Below, piece by piece: positions 33,821 to 42,656 of a DNA stretch of 64,000 bases. Source of the DNA: an uncultured Eubacteriales bacterium (GTDB taxonomy: Bacteria; Bacillota; Clostridia; Christensenellales; UBA1242); the NCBI GenBank assembly GCA_948695535.1, contig CAPRTS010000002.1, positions 73,545-137,544 on the forward strand. Reading direction: 5' to 3'. Numbering within the stretch: the first letter of the stretch is position 1; each line of letters opens with the position of its first letter. Under the pieces are notes generated by a model that saw only the letters and a program-made list of their open reading frames with translations, ran no database searches and was not told where the DNA came from. Both the position numbers and the translations under genes were made by a program.

Positions 33821-36025
33821 TTATTGTTCTTTGGTAGTTGCGGTCGCTGTGACTTGGCGGACTTGTTTAGCCAAACGGTGTTGGTGCTTGATAACGGCAA
33901 TCAAAATGACAATAATTAACACCAGCAGCGTTACCCCACCCGCACAAAGCAGTACCAACCATATATTGCTACTTTTAGTATCAACTGTGCCAAATACGGC
34001 GTCTGGTTCTAAGGCGGGGTCATAAACTTCGTAGATACCTTCATTAGCAAACGTCACAAGGTAATTTTTATTGGTGCCAGTAACTTTAATTGGATAATTG
34101 CCCGGCACGGCGTAATCAGCGTCGATGGTAAAAGCCAACAAATCGCTTAACGTGTCACCGGTTACCAAGGTGCCACTGGTAATGGTGGCGGTTAGCATGA
34201 CGGGTTCGGTGTTCATGGGACTGCGCACCTTGTTGATTGTGACAGTAATGGCTCGCGGAGTGATGTCGGCATGGGTAAAAGTTTGCGTTCCGGCACCAAG
34301 AAGGTAATTATTTGCGTCCGCACCTTCTAAATTAACAGCCACATCGACCCGAATGTTGTTGCCACTGGCCACTTGGTCGAACGTGCAAATAGCGCTCACG
34401 GTTAAATCATCAGTCGGTATTTTACCGCTGAGGCTGTAATGGCCAATTTGTAAATCTGGTATTGCGTCCTTAGTTCCGTCGTATTCTTTGCTTTGGACTT
34501 TTATATCTCTGACAACGGCCGTACAGCGATTAATCTTCCCCGATAAGATTTTGGTGCCACCATTGGTTAAGGTGTAGTTAGTGCAATTATCTCCGGCTAA
34601 ACTAACGGTTGCTGTTACGCGCTTGTTATCCCCCGCGTGCTTGTCTTGAAAATCAGCCTTGATAGACAATCTCAGCCCGTCGGCATCGTCCGGAAGTACA
34701 TTGTCAAAAGTGACTTGGCTGGTATCAACCGTGGCAAAGACAGTGCCATCATAAGGTTTTTCTTTGACGCTTAATTCGCCAACGTAAGTAATTGGCCGGG
34801 GATTAACGGTAATCATAAAATTACAAGTAAAATCGCCTAACTGGATTTGAGCTACGTATTGGCCAACGTCAACAACGGCGGCTACTTCTTCCCCGCCTTG
34901 CGTATAAGTAATTTGCATATTCTCGTCGTACCAAGCGGGCATAGTGGCTTGACTTTCAATTCGGTGGTCGGTTTTATCGTAGGTTACCACTTTATCGTTA
35001 TCTGGAGTGAAAACTTCGGCGATAGCTATGTCGCTTAGCACGAATGCGGGACACAACATGTCACTGGTTATCTCTGCCCAGGCTCCACCGTAACTAATCC
35101 CAGTATTGTTAACTTTATAACAGTCACCACCAATACTGGTGGTAGTAGTGCAAACATCCCGTAAATAATAATAGCCTGGGACATTGGCAGCCATGAGCGC
35201 ACCATCCTGAAAACCTGAATAAGTAGCGAAACATAAATCGGTAGCATATTTGGTGCGTTCGCTATTGCTGGAATATAGTGTATTAATCTCGCGGTAACTG
35301 GGTAGCCAGACATGGTCTTTACATAAAGCGCCGAAATCGGGATTATCACTTGAACTCGGGTAAAATGCTCGTTCTTTGGTTAAGTTGTCCAACTTGGCGT
35401 CATTAACGAAATAGGTATTGAAAAAGGTGCGGATATCACTGGTCGCATAACCCTGACTTCGATAATTACCACTAACGCCATCAGCTTGACCGTTCACCAA
35501 TAGTGCTTGACTGCCGATTAAGTTTTTAATGATGGCAAAAATTTCGCCTTGATATAAAATCAAATCCCAAACCAAAGGCTCGACATTAAAAAAATAGGTG
35601 TTCCCCGCAATGATGACTTCTTCATTAGCAAACATTTGCCCGGCTTCCTGCACCATTGCCTTTTCTAACTTGGCGTACTTTTTGCCGTCATAAGTGTATT
35701 CGGTTAGGGTCAGCAATTCCTTATCCGCGTAAGTCGAATAAGTATGCCCCGTTGGTATTAACGCACCGGTTGCTTCCGCATTTAATAATTCCGCGTTGCG
35801 TTCTGCCTCAACGTAACTTTGCGGGTATTCGCCAAATTCTGCCGTGCGTAAGAAAGTGGTTCCGTTAGCCGTAGCCGCCGAAATAATGGTCGATGCCGAA
35901 CGCGTCATCGGGTGGACCGATAATAACCACCCCGATGACGCAACCGCGAAGGCCAAGACCATTACCAGCAAGCAAGAAATGGTAACAGTTCGGAACGTCC
36001 GCGATTTTCCCCCAAAATTCGACAT
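33821..36025 (-). CDS. Membrane-anchored surface protein with DUF6273-like and MBG/YDG domains
   Basis: 734 residues. It has a signal sequence (residues about 12-35). The N-terminal half has the pattern of DUF6273-like domains (FGEYPQSYV, FNVEPLVWDLIL, DIRTFFNTYF, VWLPSYREI). Three YDG/MBG units follow (KPYDGTVFAT, KEYDGTKDAI and a third with GNYPIKVTGTNKNYLV). A C-terminal membrane helix (LLVLIIVILIAVI) and a basic tail follow. It is a second member of the surface family seen at 1-6984. TATACT ends 7 nt before the ATG with TTGTTA 17 nt upstream, so the start is probably leaderless. Confidence 0.85.
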   Translation of the reverse strand: MSNFGGKSRTFRTVTISCLLVMVLAFAVASSGWLLSVHPMTRSASTIISAATANGTTFLRTAEFGEYPQSYVEAERNAELLNAEATGALIPTGHTYSTYADKELLTLTEYTYDGKKYAKLEKAMVQEAGQMFANEEVIIAGNTYFFNVEPLVWDLILYQGEIFAIIKNLIGSQALLVNGQADGVSGNYRSQGYATSDIRTFFNTYFVNDAKLDNLTKERAFYPSSSDNPDFGALCKDHVWLPSYREINTLYSSNSERTKYATDLCFATYSGFQDGALMAANVPGYYYLRDVCTTTTSIGGDCYKVNNTGISYGGAWAEITSDMLCPAFVLSDIAIAEVFTPDNDKVVTYDKTDHRIESQATMPAWYDENMQITYTQGGEEVAAVVDVGQYVAQIQLGDFTCNFMITVNPRPITYVGELSVKEKPYDGTVFATVDTSQVTFDNVLPDDADGLRLSIKADFQDKHAGDNKRVTATVSLAGDNCTNYTLTNGGTKILSGKINRCTAVVRDIKVQSKEYDGTKDAIPDLQIGHYSLSGKIPTDDLTVSAICTFDQVASGNNIRVDVAVNLEGADANNYLLGAGTQTFTHADITPRAITVTINKVRSPMNTEPVMLTATITSGTLVTGDTLSDLLAFTIDADYAVPGNYPIKVTGTNKNYLVTFANEGIYEVYDPALEPDAVFGTVDTKSSNIWLVLLCAGGVTLLVLIIVILIAVIKHQHRLAKQVRQVTATATTKEQ

Positions 36026-36104
36026 CTATGGTAGTATAAACGATAACTTAATAAATAACAAAAGATTTTACACAAATTTATGTGCTTACACCATATAACG
36101 AAAT

Positions 36105-36947
36105 ATGCAACCAATTTTCACCGGTGTGGCCACGGCCATGGTGACACCTTTCGACCAAGACCAAATTGATTGGCCACGTTTCCAAAATTTAATTGAACGC
36201 CAAATTGAGCAAGGCGTGGACGCGTTGTTATTCTTAGGTACCACGGGCGAAATGCCGACGCTGTCCCACGCTGAACGACATGCCGTGATTGATTTTGCTT
36301 TGGCGACGGTTGGCAAGCGCGTACCGTTGATTTTTGGTATCGGTGGTAACGACCCCACTACTATTATTGATCTAGGTTTATACGTGGCTGAGCAAGCCCG
36401 GGTTGCCGGCGTCCGTCCCGCAATTATGGTCAGCGCACCGTATTACAACAAGGCCACGCCCGACGGGCTGTATGCGTTTTTTCAAAAGATTACTAATACG
36501 GTAAAGTTACCAACCATTATCTACAACATTCCCGGCCGCACCGGGGTTAATATTGACCCCACCACTATGGCCAAAATTGCCCGTTTACGTTACGTAGCCG
36601 GTATTAAAGAAGCCAGTGGCAACTTGCATCAAATTACCCAAGTCGTGGCGCTATGCCCGCAAATTGCCGTTTACAGCGGTGATGATACGCTAGCCTTGCC
36701 CTGCTACGCGGTCGGTTGCCGCGGGATTATTTCGGTCGCGTCCAACTTGGCGGTGACGCCCGTGCAAAACATTTATCGCTTGTATGATACCGGTCACCCG
36801 GAACCGGCGTTAACCTTATTCCAAAGTCAGTTACCGCTGTACCAATCTTTGTTCCGTATGGTCAACCCAATCCCCGTCAAGGCGGAACTGGCCAAGTTAG
36901 GCTTGATTAAAAACGCTTTACGCTTGCCACTGCTACCCGATAAATGA
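36105..36947 (+). CDS. dapA: 4-hydroxy-tetrahydrodipicolinate synthase
   Basis: 280 residues. GVATAMVTPF, FLGTTGEMPTLS (substrate loop), PYYNKATPDGLY and YNIPGRTGVN are family motifs. The Schiff-base lysine is Lys168 in GIKEASG. It condenses pyruvate with aspartate semialdehyde in the lysine/diaminopimelate pathway, feeding peptidoglycan synthesis. TATAAC ends 5 nt before the ATG. The gene end carries the promoter of the next gene. Confidence 0.95.
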   Translation: MQPIFTGVATAMVTPFDQDQIDWPRFQNLIERQIEQGVDALLFLGTTGEMPTLSHAERHAVIDFALATVGKRVPLIFGIGGNDPTTIIDLGLYVAEQARVAGVRPAIMVSAPYYNKATPDGLYAFFQKITNTVKLPTIIYNIPGRTGVNIDPTTMAKIARLRYVAGIKEASGNLHQITQVVALCPQIAVYSGDDTLALPCYAVGCRGIISVASNLAVTPVQNIYRLYDTGHPEPALTLFQSQLPLYQSLFRMVNPIPVKAELAKLGLIKNALRLPLLPDK

Positions 36948-36953
36948 TATAAT
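36924..36953 (+). promoter_or_regulatory. Promoter of the DnaD-like gene
   Basis: TTGCCA (36924-36929) and TATAAT (36948-36953), spacer 18 nt. The ATG follows after 7 nt. Confidence 0.65.
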
Positions 36954-36960
36954 AACCCTA

Positions 36961-37680
36961 ATGGGTACAGTTTCTTTTTCGCGTGGTTATATGACGGAAG
37001 GTTATACCAACATCGCCAATTTGTTCATGGAAGAACATTTGCCCGTGGCGAACGGCGATTGCGTACGCGTCTATTTGTACGGGTTATATCTTTGCCAAAA
37101 CGCCACCAGCGCCGACAATACCTTGGAAAACATGGCGACCAAGTTAGGTATTCCCGTGACCAACATTAAGGATGCGTTTGAATATTGGGAACGCCAAGGT
37201 TTAGTCCAAGTGCTAGATACTGTGCCGTTAGAAGTTAAATACTTGCCAATTCGTCCGCACTCGGCCAAGGTACGGGCTTTACCGCAAGGTCAATACGACG
37301 ACTTTAACACCAAAGCCCAAGCCATTTTGGACGGGCGCATGATTACCACTACCGAATTTCATGAGTATTACGCTTTTATGGAAAGTATGCATTTTGAACC
37401 CGACGCGTTATTGCTGGTCATTAAAAATTGTGTGTTGTTAAAGGGCTTTACCGTCGGGTACGCTTACATCTTAACCGTGGCCAAAAATTTGGCGTACGAA
37501 GGCTTAACCACGCACCAAGCCGTCAGCGATAAGTTTGCCACCGCCGAAAAAGACCACAATGCCTTGGCGGAATTGATAAAAGGGATTCGCAAAAAGAAAC
37601 CCGCCACTAAGGACTTTATCAAACACAGTTACTCCGCAGAAACGATTAAGGGGGTTACCAATAATGACAACGAATTTTAA
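36961..37680 (+). CDS. DnaD-like primosome protein
   Basis: 239 residues. The N-terminal about 90 residues look like a winged helix (TLENMATKLGIPVTNIKDAF, EYWERQGLV). The C-terminal part fits a DnaD/DnaB2 domain with YAYILTVAKNLAYEGLTT, corresponding to the YxxxIxxxWxxxGI-type motif. DnaD proteins help load the replicative helicase at origins and stalled forks in Bacillota. It overlaps the helicase-loader gene by 17 nt, which supports the role. Confidence 0.85.
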   Translation: MGTVSFSRGYMTEGYTNIANLFMEEHLPVANGDCVRVYLYGLYLCQNATSADNTLENMATKLGIPVTNIKDAFEYWERQGLVQVLDTVPLEVKYLPIRPHSAKVRALPQGQYDDFNTKAQAILDGRMITTTEFHEYYAFMESMHFEPDALLLVIKNCVLLKGFTVGYAYILTVAKNLAYEGLTTHQAVSDKFATAEKDHNALAELIKGIRKKKPATKDFIKHSYSAETIKGVTNNDNEF

Positions 37681-38377
37681 CGAATACCAAATTATCTTGC
37701 AAGCCCGCAAAAGTCGCAAGTTCAAAGAATTGGACGACAAAGTGCGCGTGATGACGATTGCTTTGGGCAAAGGTGATAAAAACATTAATCGCACTGAGTA
37801 CAAAAATTTGGTCAAATTGCGTGACCGCGAATTGCAAGCCTTTATCGACAGCGTTACTCCGCCGGCACCGACTTTCGACCGCACTGTTTACCAAAAAATC
37901 GACCCGAAAATTACCAAGCAACTTGACATTTTTATCGCCAAATTTCCTAATACCAAATTAAAGAATATTGTCTTCATGGGAGCGACCGGTACGGGCAAAA
38001 CTTATTGCGCCCGTTTGATTGCCCACGAATTGCAACAACGTGGCTTTACGGTAACTTTCAGCAGCACTTACAATATAGTAAAGCGCATGAAAGATAATTT
38101 GTACGGACAGGACGCCACCGCACCAACTGATTTTTTAAGCAGCGATTTACTAATTATTGATGACTTGGGTACTGAACCAAGCATCAATAACGGCGACGAA
38201 ATGTTGTATACCATCATTAACGAGCGTTATGCCAGCAATAAATCGTTCATCATTACGACCAATTTAACCACCGAACAAATTTTAACGCGTTACGAACAAC
38301 GTTTATTTGGTCGTATTTTTGACCAAACCCGTACCAAGGTGTTTACCTTTAACGGGAAAGACCTCCGCATAGAGTAA
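37664..38377 (+). CDS. DnaI/DnaC-type helicase loader
   Basis: 237 residues. AAA+ motifs: Walker A GATGTGKT (about residues 105-112), Walker B LLIIDDLGTE, sensor 1 IITTNLT and the arginine-containing GRIFDQTR. The N-terminal helical part has RxRELQAF-like residues and would contact the helicase. It pairs with the DnaD-like protein just upstream. Its 3' end overlaps convergent ruvC by 29 bp. Confidence 0.92.
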   Translation: MTTNFNEYQIILQARKSRKFKELDDKVRVMTIALGKGDKNINRTEYKNLVKLRDRELQAFIDSVTPPAPTFDRTVYQKIDPKITKQLDIFIAKFPNTKLKNIVFMGATGTGKTYCARLIAHELQQRGFTVTFSSTYNIVKRMKDNLYGQDATAPTDFLSSDLLIIDDLGTEPSINNGDEMLYTIINERYASNKSFIITTNLTTEQILTRYEQRLFGRIFDQTRTKVFTFNGKDLRIE

Positions 38378-38843
38378 ACGCGTGCGTTAAGGCAATAGCC
38401 AAAGCATCCGCTGCATCGTCGGGCTTAATTTTTTGTTCTTGGTTAAGAATTTTGCCCACGGCGGCTTGGATATCTTTTTTCTTGGCTTTGCAAGTGCCGG
38501 TCATTGCCATTTTAATGTGGTTGGGTTTGTAATTGAAAACTTCACCGTGATAATAGGTTGCTCGCATTAAAGCAATACCCCGAGCCGCTGCGACTTTTAG
38601 TCCTGTCGTCACATTAGCGGCAAAAAATAACTCTTCAATCGCAATGTCATCGGGTTGGTATTCGTCGAAAAGTGCCGCCAAGTCTTCGTTTATTTTACAT
38701 AAACGTTGACCAAAGTTTTGGTCTTTATCGGTTTCGATCGCTCCGTAATCGATTAAACTGACTTCTTCGCCGTTCAAACGGATTACACCCCACCCCATAA
38801 TCCCGAAGCCAGGATCGATGCCCATGATAATTTTATTCGGCAT
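38349..38843 (-). CDS. ruvC: Holliday junction resolvase RuvC
   Basis: 164 residues from the ATG at 38843. The acidic active-site residues are in IMGIDPGFG, IEELFFAANV and DDAADALAIALTH. It cleaves Holliday junctions with RuvAB, genes for which are not in the window. Overlaps the upstream yebC gene by 11 nt and the convergent helicase loader gene by 29 nt. Confidence 0.96.
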   Translation of the reverse strand: MPNKIIMGIDPGFGIMGWGVIRLNGEEVSLIDYGAIETDKDQNFGQRLCKINEDLAALFDEYQPDDIAIEELFFAANVTTGLKVAAARGIALMRATYYHGEVFNYKPNHIKMAMTGTCKAKKKDIQAAVGKILNQEQKIKPDDAADALAIALTHAFTLCGGLSR

Positions 38844-39546
38844 TATGATAAACCGCTTGCACGTCGTCGTTGCTTTCCAGATTATCAATTAATCTTTCAA
38901 AGCTAGCACTTTTTTCTTCGGGGATCGCTACCGTCGAAGTTGGCACCCATTCAACATTCGCGCTTTCAGTTTTAATATTATTTTGTTCCAAAACGGTCAA
39001 TACAGCGTTAAAGTTTTCGGGTTTGACTGTTATAGTAACCATTTCATCTTCCGTGCTTAGGTCTTCGATGGGGCTGTCTAACAAAATTTCCAACAAACTG
39101 TCTTCGGTTTGGTTGGCGACATTGATTACACCCAAATGGTTAAACATAAATGCTACCGAACCCGATACACCTAACGCTCCGCCCGATTTATCGAAATATG
39201 ATCGCACATCACCAGCCGTACGATTTTTATTGTTGGTTAATGCTTCCACCATGACGGCAATGCCCGCTGGGCCATAGCCCTCGTAAATCATGGCTTCATA
39301 ATTGTTGTCGGTGCTGTCACCTAAACCCTTTGCAATTGCACGCTTAATGTTATCGTTAGGCATATTGTTACTTTTTGCCTTGGCGATAACTTCTTTTAAT
39401 TTGCTGTTATTTTCTGGGTCACCGCTACCGCCTAATTTAACCGCCACCATAATTTCTTTACCAATTTTGGTATAAACGTTACTGCGTTCCGCGTCAGCCA
39501 AGCCTTTTTTGCGGTGAATTTTACTCCATTTGTTATGTCCACTCAT
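38833..39546 (-). CDS. YebC/PmpR family regulator
   Basis: 237 residues from MSGHNKWSKIHRKK at 39546. The standard three-domain YebC/TACO1 family, with GGSGDPENNSKL and EGYGPAGIAV motifs. Family members act as transcription regulators or as translation factors relieving ribosome stalls; which one cannot be told. Within the end of the upstream methyltransferase gene lies TTGCCG-17 nt-TATACT, ending 7 nt before the ATG, so an internal promoter makes a leaderless yebC-ruvC message. Confidence 0.95.
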   Translation of the reverse strand: MSGHNKWSKIHRKKGLADAERSNVYTKIGKEIMVAVKLGGSGDPENNSKLKEVIAKAKSNNMPNDNIKRAIAKGLGDSTDNNYEAMIYEGYGPAGIAVMVEALTNNKNRTAGDVRSYFDKSGGALGVSGSVAFMFNHLGVINVANQTEDSLLEILLDSPIEDLSTEDEMVTITVKPENFNAVLTVLEQNNIKTESANVEWVPTSTVAIPEEKSASFERLIDNLESNDDVQAVYHNAE

Positions 39547-40165
39547 AGAATTTAGTATAACACATAATAATTGCCCCGGCAACTGCTACGTTTAAGGATT
39601 CACAAACTGATGACATAGGAATAGTAAAAACTTTATGTGGTAATTTATACAAAGCGGGGTCAATACCTTGTCCTTCATTGCCTAAGACAATGCCAAAGTT
39701 CTTTTCAGTAATCGGTTGTGGTTGGCCGCCGTTAATATCCGCCAAATAATAAATCGCATCACGTGGCAAACCGTTAAGGTCGGTATCAATAATGTTAAGT
39801 TGTAACGCCATACCACTGCTGGCCCGAATAACTTTTGGCGAGTAAGGGTCTACACATGACAGAGTATAAATTGTATTAAACCCAAACGCTAACGCCGTGC
39901 GCAATATAGTTCCCATGTTACCCGGGTCTTGAATATGATCTAATACTAAAAAAGGCGTAGTTGGCGTAGTTGGCTGCGGAATTTTGGCCACGGCAACGCG
40001 CCCCGTATAAGTTTGTAAATTTCGCAAATCATCGTGTTCAAAAATCTTGACCACTTTGTCCAGATTGTCATTGATGATTTTCTCGCCTTCAAGAATACAT
40101 AAAGAAAACTCCTGCCGATATTTTTTCGCCAGAAGTTTCTTTAAAATTTTAGCATTAATTTCCAT
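39533..40165 (-). CDS. TrmH/SpoU family RNA 2'-O-methyltransferase
   Basis: 210 residues. The SPOUT knot motifs are HIQDPGNMGTILRTA, VLGNEGQGI and SLNVAVAGAI. It methylates a ribose in rRNA or tRNA. Located directly after rplT, consistent with a ribosome-related target. An AAGGAA site precedes the ATG. The N-terminal substrate-binding part (residues about 1-65) is short. Confidence 0.93.
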   Translation of the reverse strand: MEINAKILKKLLAKKYRQEFSLCILEGEKIINDNLDKVVKIFEHDDLRNLQTYTGRVAVAKIPQPTTPTTPFLVLDHIQDPGNMGTILRTALAFGFNTIYTLSCVDPYSPKVIRASSGMALQLNIIDTDLNGLPRDAIYYLADINGGQPQPITEKNFGIVLGNEGQGIDPALYKLPHKVFTIPMSSVCESLNVAVAGAIIMCYTKFYEWT

Positions 40166-40171
40166 GGTTCC

Positions 40172-40525
40172 TTACGCCAAGGCTTGCTTGGCTTTGGCGA
40201 CCAAAGCGGTAAAAGCTTGCGAATCGTTAATGGCCAGTTCCGACAAGGTCTTGCGGTTAATATCGATTTCGGCCTTTTTCAAACCATCCATTAAACGACT
40301 GTACGTAATATCGTTATTACGAGCAGCCGCATTAATGCGAGCAATCCACAATTTACGGAAATCACGTTTTTTCAAACGACGACCAACGTAAGCGTATTGT
40401 CCGGATTTCATCACTTGTTCACGGGCAACACGGTACAAAGTCGATTTGGAAGCACGATAACCTTTTGCCAAGTGCAAAACTTTGCGACGTTTTTTTAAGG
40501 CATTAACACTACGTTTAATTCTCAT
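40172..40525 (-). CDS. rplT: Ribosomal protein L20
   Basis: 117 residues, normal length. Typical motifs: VNALKKRRKVLHLAKGYRAS, KKRDFRKLWIARINAA, NDITYSRLM and GLKKAEIDINRK. Binds 23S rRNA early in assembly and usually represses its own operon. The start overlaps rpmI by 4 nt (ATGA). Confidence 0.98.
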   Translation of the reverse strand: MRIKRSVNALKKRRKVLHLAKGYRASKSTLYRVAREQVMKSGQYAYVGRRLKKRDFRKLWIARINAAARNNDITYSRLMDGLKKAEIDINRKTLSELAINDSQAFTALVAKAKQALA

Positions 40526-40713
40526 TTTTGAATTAACCTCCTAATCGTTTTTTCTTCTGATTTGCTGACAGTCGAACCGTGACGTAACTTGCGCTTACGT
40601 TCCCTTTTCTTTTTGTTAAGAATGTGGTTCTTGTTCTTCATGGTGCGCTTAATGTCGTTTTTGCGAGCATTGAAGCGTTTCTTTGCACCACTGTGCGTTT
40701 TCATCTTGGGCAT
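40522..40713 (-). CDS. rpmI: Ribosomal protein L35
   Basis: 63 residues from MPKMKTHSGAKKRF at 40713. The ATG at 40719 is only 3 nt from AAGGAG, while 40713 is 9 nt away, so the latter is used. Highly basic, normal length. Middle gene of the infC-rpmI-rplT operon. Confidence 0.97.
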   Translation of the reverse strand: MPKMKTHSGAKKRFNARKNDIKRTMKNKNHILNKKKRERKRKLRHGSTVSKSEEKTIRRLIQK

Positions 40714-40727
40714 AATCATTCTCTCCT

Positions 40728-41267
40728 TTATTTCTTCTTTTTAGGTGCCAACATTACCATAATGTTAATGTTGCGTCCCGGAACACCAGATTTGGTTACT
40801 GGTGTTTCAATGTCGGCGATGTCTAACATTCTTTCAGCAAACTGAGTAACCACAGCAACGCCTTTGTCAGCCAACATAGTCTTGCGACCACGGATACGGT
40901 TGATACAGACCTTAACCTTATCACCATTTTGGATAAACTCACGTGCTTTGTTCAATTTAAAGGCAATCTCGTTTTCCTGAATAGCAATTGATAGTTGAAC
41001 TTCTTTGATATCAATCATATTGCGGCGTTGTTCTTTCTTTTGCGTTTTTTCTTTTTTGATTTGTTCATAACGAAATTTTGAATAATCAATAATTTTGGCT
41101 ACGGGCGGCTTAGAATTTTCGTTAATTAAGACCAAATCCAAACTGGCTTCGTCGGCCAATTTCAAGGCCTGTGCCAAAGTGATAATGCCCAGCATCTCGT
41201 TATTCACGCCGATGACCCGTAATTCTGGGCAAGTGATTTCGCTGTTAATTTTCAGTTCCTTAAAAAT
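40728..41267 (-). CDS. infC: Translation initiation factor IF-3 with AUU start
   Basis: 179 residues if initiated at ATT (41267), which lies 9 nt after a perfect AAAGGAGG site. This adds IFKELKINSEI and the family-typical PELRVIG before NNEMLGII. The first ATG in frame would be at 41195 and the usual GTG-type candidate at 41207, both cutting into the conserved N-terminal domain. Rare AUU starts let IF-3 repress its own translation, as known in E. coli and Geobacillus. C-domain motifs FRYEQIKKEKTQ and GDKVKVCINRIRG are present. First gene of the operon. Confidence 0.9.
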   Translation of the reverse strand: MFKELKINSEITCPELRVIGVNNEMLGIITLAQALKLADEASLDLVLINENSKPPVAKIIDYSKFRYEQIKKEKTQKKEQRRNMIDIKEVQLSIAIQENEIAFKLNKAREFIQNGDKVKVCINRIRGRKTMLADKGVAVVTQFAERMLDIADIETPVTKSGVPGRNINIMVMLAPKKKK

Positions 41268-41288
41268 GTTAAATTACCTCCTTTAAAT

Positions 41289-41416
41289 GAAAAAAGAAGT
41301 GTATATAACCACTTCTCTGCATCCACAAAAAATTTTGGGGGTAATTTTTTGTTGAAACCTTCCCGCACATAAGAGAGGCAAGTAAGGTGAGAAATAGTCA
41401 TTCCTTCTTTTTTTCA
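41289..41416 (-). promoter_or_regulatory. infC leader with attenuator
   Basis: About 130 nt of leader between the promoter and infC. It ends in a terminator, AGAAGTG/CACTTCT (41295-41316) with an 8-nt loop followed by TTTTTTC, only 8 nt before the infC ribosome site. Premature termination controlled by L20 or by another signal is likely, as in Bacillus infC leaders. Confidence 0.75.
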
Positions 41417-41422
41417 ATTGTA

Positions 41423-41450
41423 ATTATAGCATATAATACAAAAATGTCAA
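41423..41450 (-). promoter_or_regulatory. infC operon promoter
   Basis: TTGACA (41450-41445), 16-nt spacer, TATAAT (41428-41423): consensus hexamers, consistent with high expression. Confidence 0.8.
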
Positions 41451-41616
41451 TAGTCAAATGATTTTTTCTTGTAAAATTGCCAATCTTTTGTTTGCGTTTT
41501 CACTGTCTACTACTAACGTACATGTCGCCAAGCAATTTCAAAAGAACAAAGCACAAATAGTTTCATTATAAAATTGTTTGCAACAAAATTGTAAATTTTG
41601 TAAAATAAAAGTATTT

Positions 41617-42081
41617 ATGATTGTAAAATACTATGGTGACCCAATCACCAAGGATAGCCACGCAATTATGTTATGCGGACCTACCCCGCGCGATGACAAA
41701 ACCACCAGTTGGCGTCCGGAAGCATTAGCAATATTACAAGACCTTGGTTACGACGGAATTGTATACGTACCCGAGCCCAAAAATCAAATACCCGTATTTA
41801 ATAATAAAAACGCCCAAAGGACTTGGGAAAGAGATTGTTGTCTCAATTCTAATGTAATTTTGTTTTGGGTACCACGTACCTTTCCTGCCATGCTGGGACT
41901 GACTACTAATATAGAATTCGGCTATTGGTTAAAAAAGAAAAAATGTGTTTATGGACGACCAGATGGTGCTTATCGAACCGATTATTTAGATTGGCTCTAT
42001 AATTTAGAGTACCAACAAAAGCCATGCAATTCCTTGGCAGAATTATTAAGGCAAGCCGTAAAAATAAGTAAGGAGTGCTAG
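41617..42081 (+). CDS. Nucleoside 2-deoxyribosyltransferase-like protein
   Basis: 154 residues from the ATG at 41617. The order IMLCGPTPRDD, SWRPEALAIL, WERDCCLNSNVILFWVPR and TTNIEFGYWLKKKK fits the nucleoside deoxyribosyltransferase-like fold, in which a Glu near 'E(F/L)G' contacts the sugar. It probably acts on nucleosides or nucleotides. TTGCAA-17 nt-TAAAAT ends 10 nt before the ATG. The stop is next to the ribosome site of the following kinase-like gene. Confidence 0.7.
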   Translation: MIVKYYGDPITKDSHAIMLCGPTPRDDKTTSWRPEALAILQDLGYDGIVYVPEPKNQIPVFNNKNAQRTWERDCCLNSNVILFWVPRTFPAMLGLTTNIEFGYWLKKKKCVYGRPDGAYRTDYLDWLYNLEYQQKPCNSLAELLRQAVKISKEC

Positions 42082-42083
42082 AC

Positions 42084-42656
42084 ATGAAAACCATTATGAT
42101 TTTTGGCATATGTCGCACGGGCAAGACAACTTTTTCCCGAATGATTCAAAAAGAGTTTAAGCATTACCAAATTATTGAACTGGACACGATTATTGCGGCT
42201 CTACAAAAGACTGTCCCCGGTGTCCCCATTGGTTTTATCCACGACAACTTACCGGAAAATCATTTACCAGAATTTTTACATTTGTTATTGCAGAAAAATA
42301 TTCATAAAAACGGCAAGGAACTTGGGTTTATTATTAACGGTGATTCAATTATGCCTGCCGATTTAGTGAAATATTTTGATTTACAAGAAATACTGGTTTA
42401 TTACTTCGTTACGGAAAAGTTATCCTGCGCCCAAATTCTCGCCAATTGTCGGCATTTTGACGCCAAGGAAGAATGGACTACTCGTCGATCAGATGAAACA
42501 TTATTAAAACACTTCCAATTTTATAAAGACATTGAACAAAAGATTATCCGCGATTGTGCGAAGTATCACCTACCTTGCATTGATACATCGACTAATAGGG
42601 AAGCAACCTTGCAACAATTATTAGCCACCCTAAAAGCGGAATTAAAACGCCAATAA
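42084..42656 (+). CDS. P-loop kinase-like protein
   Basis: 190 residues from the ATG at 42084, 8 nt after AAGGAG. Walker A is ICRTGKTTFSR close to the N-terminus; ELDTIIAAL corresponds to the acidic residue of the second strand. The helical C-terminal part has no clear family marks. Small-molecule or nucleoside kinase is likely, and its coupling with the deoxyribosyltransferase-like gene suggests nucleoside metabolism. Substrate unknown. Confidence 0.65.
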   Translation: MKTIMIFGICRTGKTTFSRMIQKEFKHYQIIELDTIIAALQKTVPGVPIGFIHDNLPENHLPEFLHLLLQKNIHKNGKELGFIINGDSIMPADLVKYFDLQEILVYYFVTEKLSCAQILANCRHFDAKEEWTTRRSDETLLKHFQFYKDIEQKIIRDCAKYHLPCIDTSTNREATLQQLLATLKAELKRQ

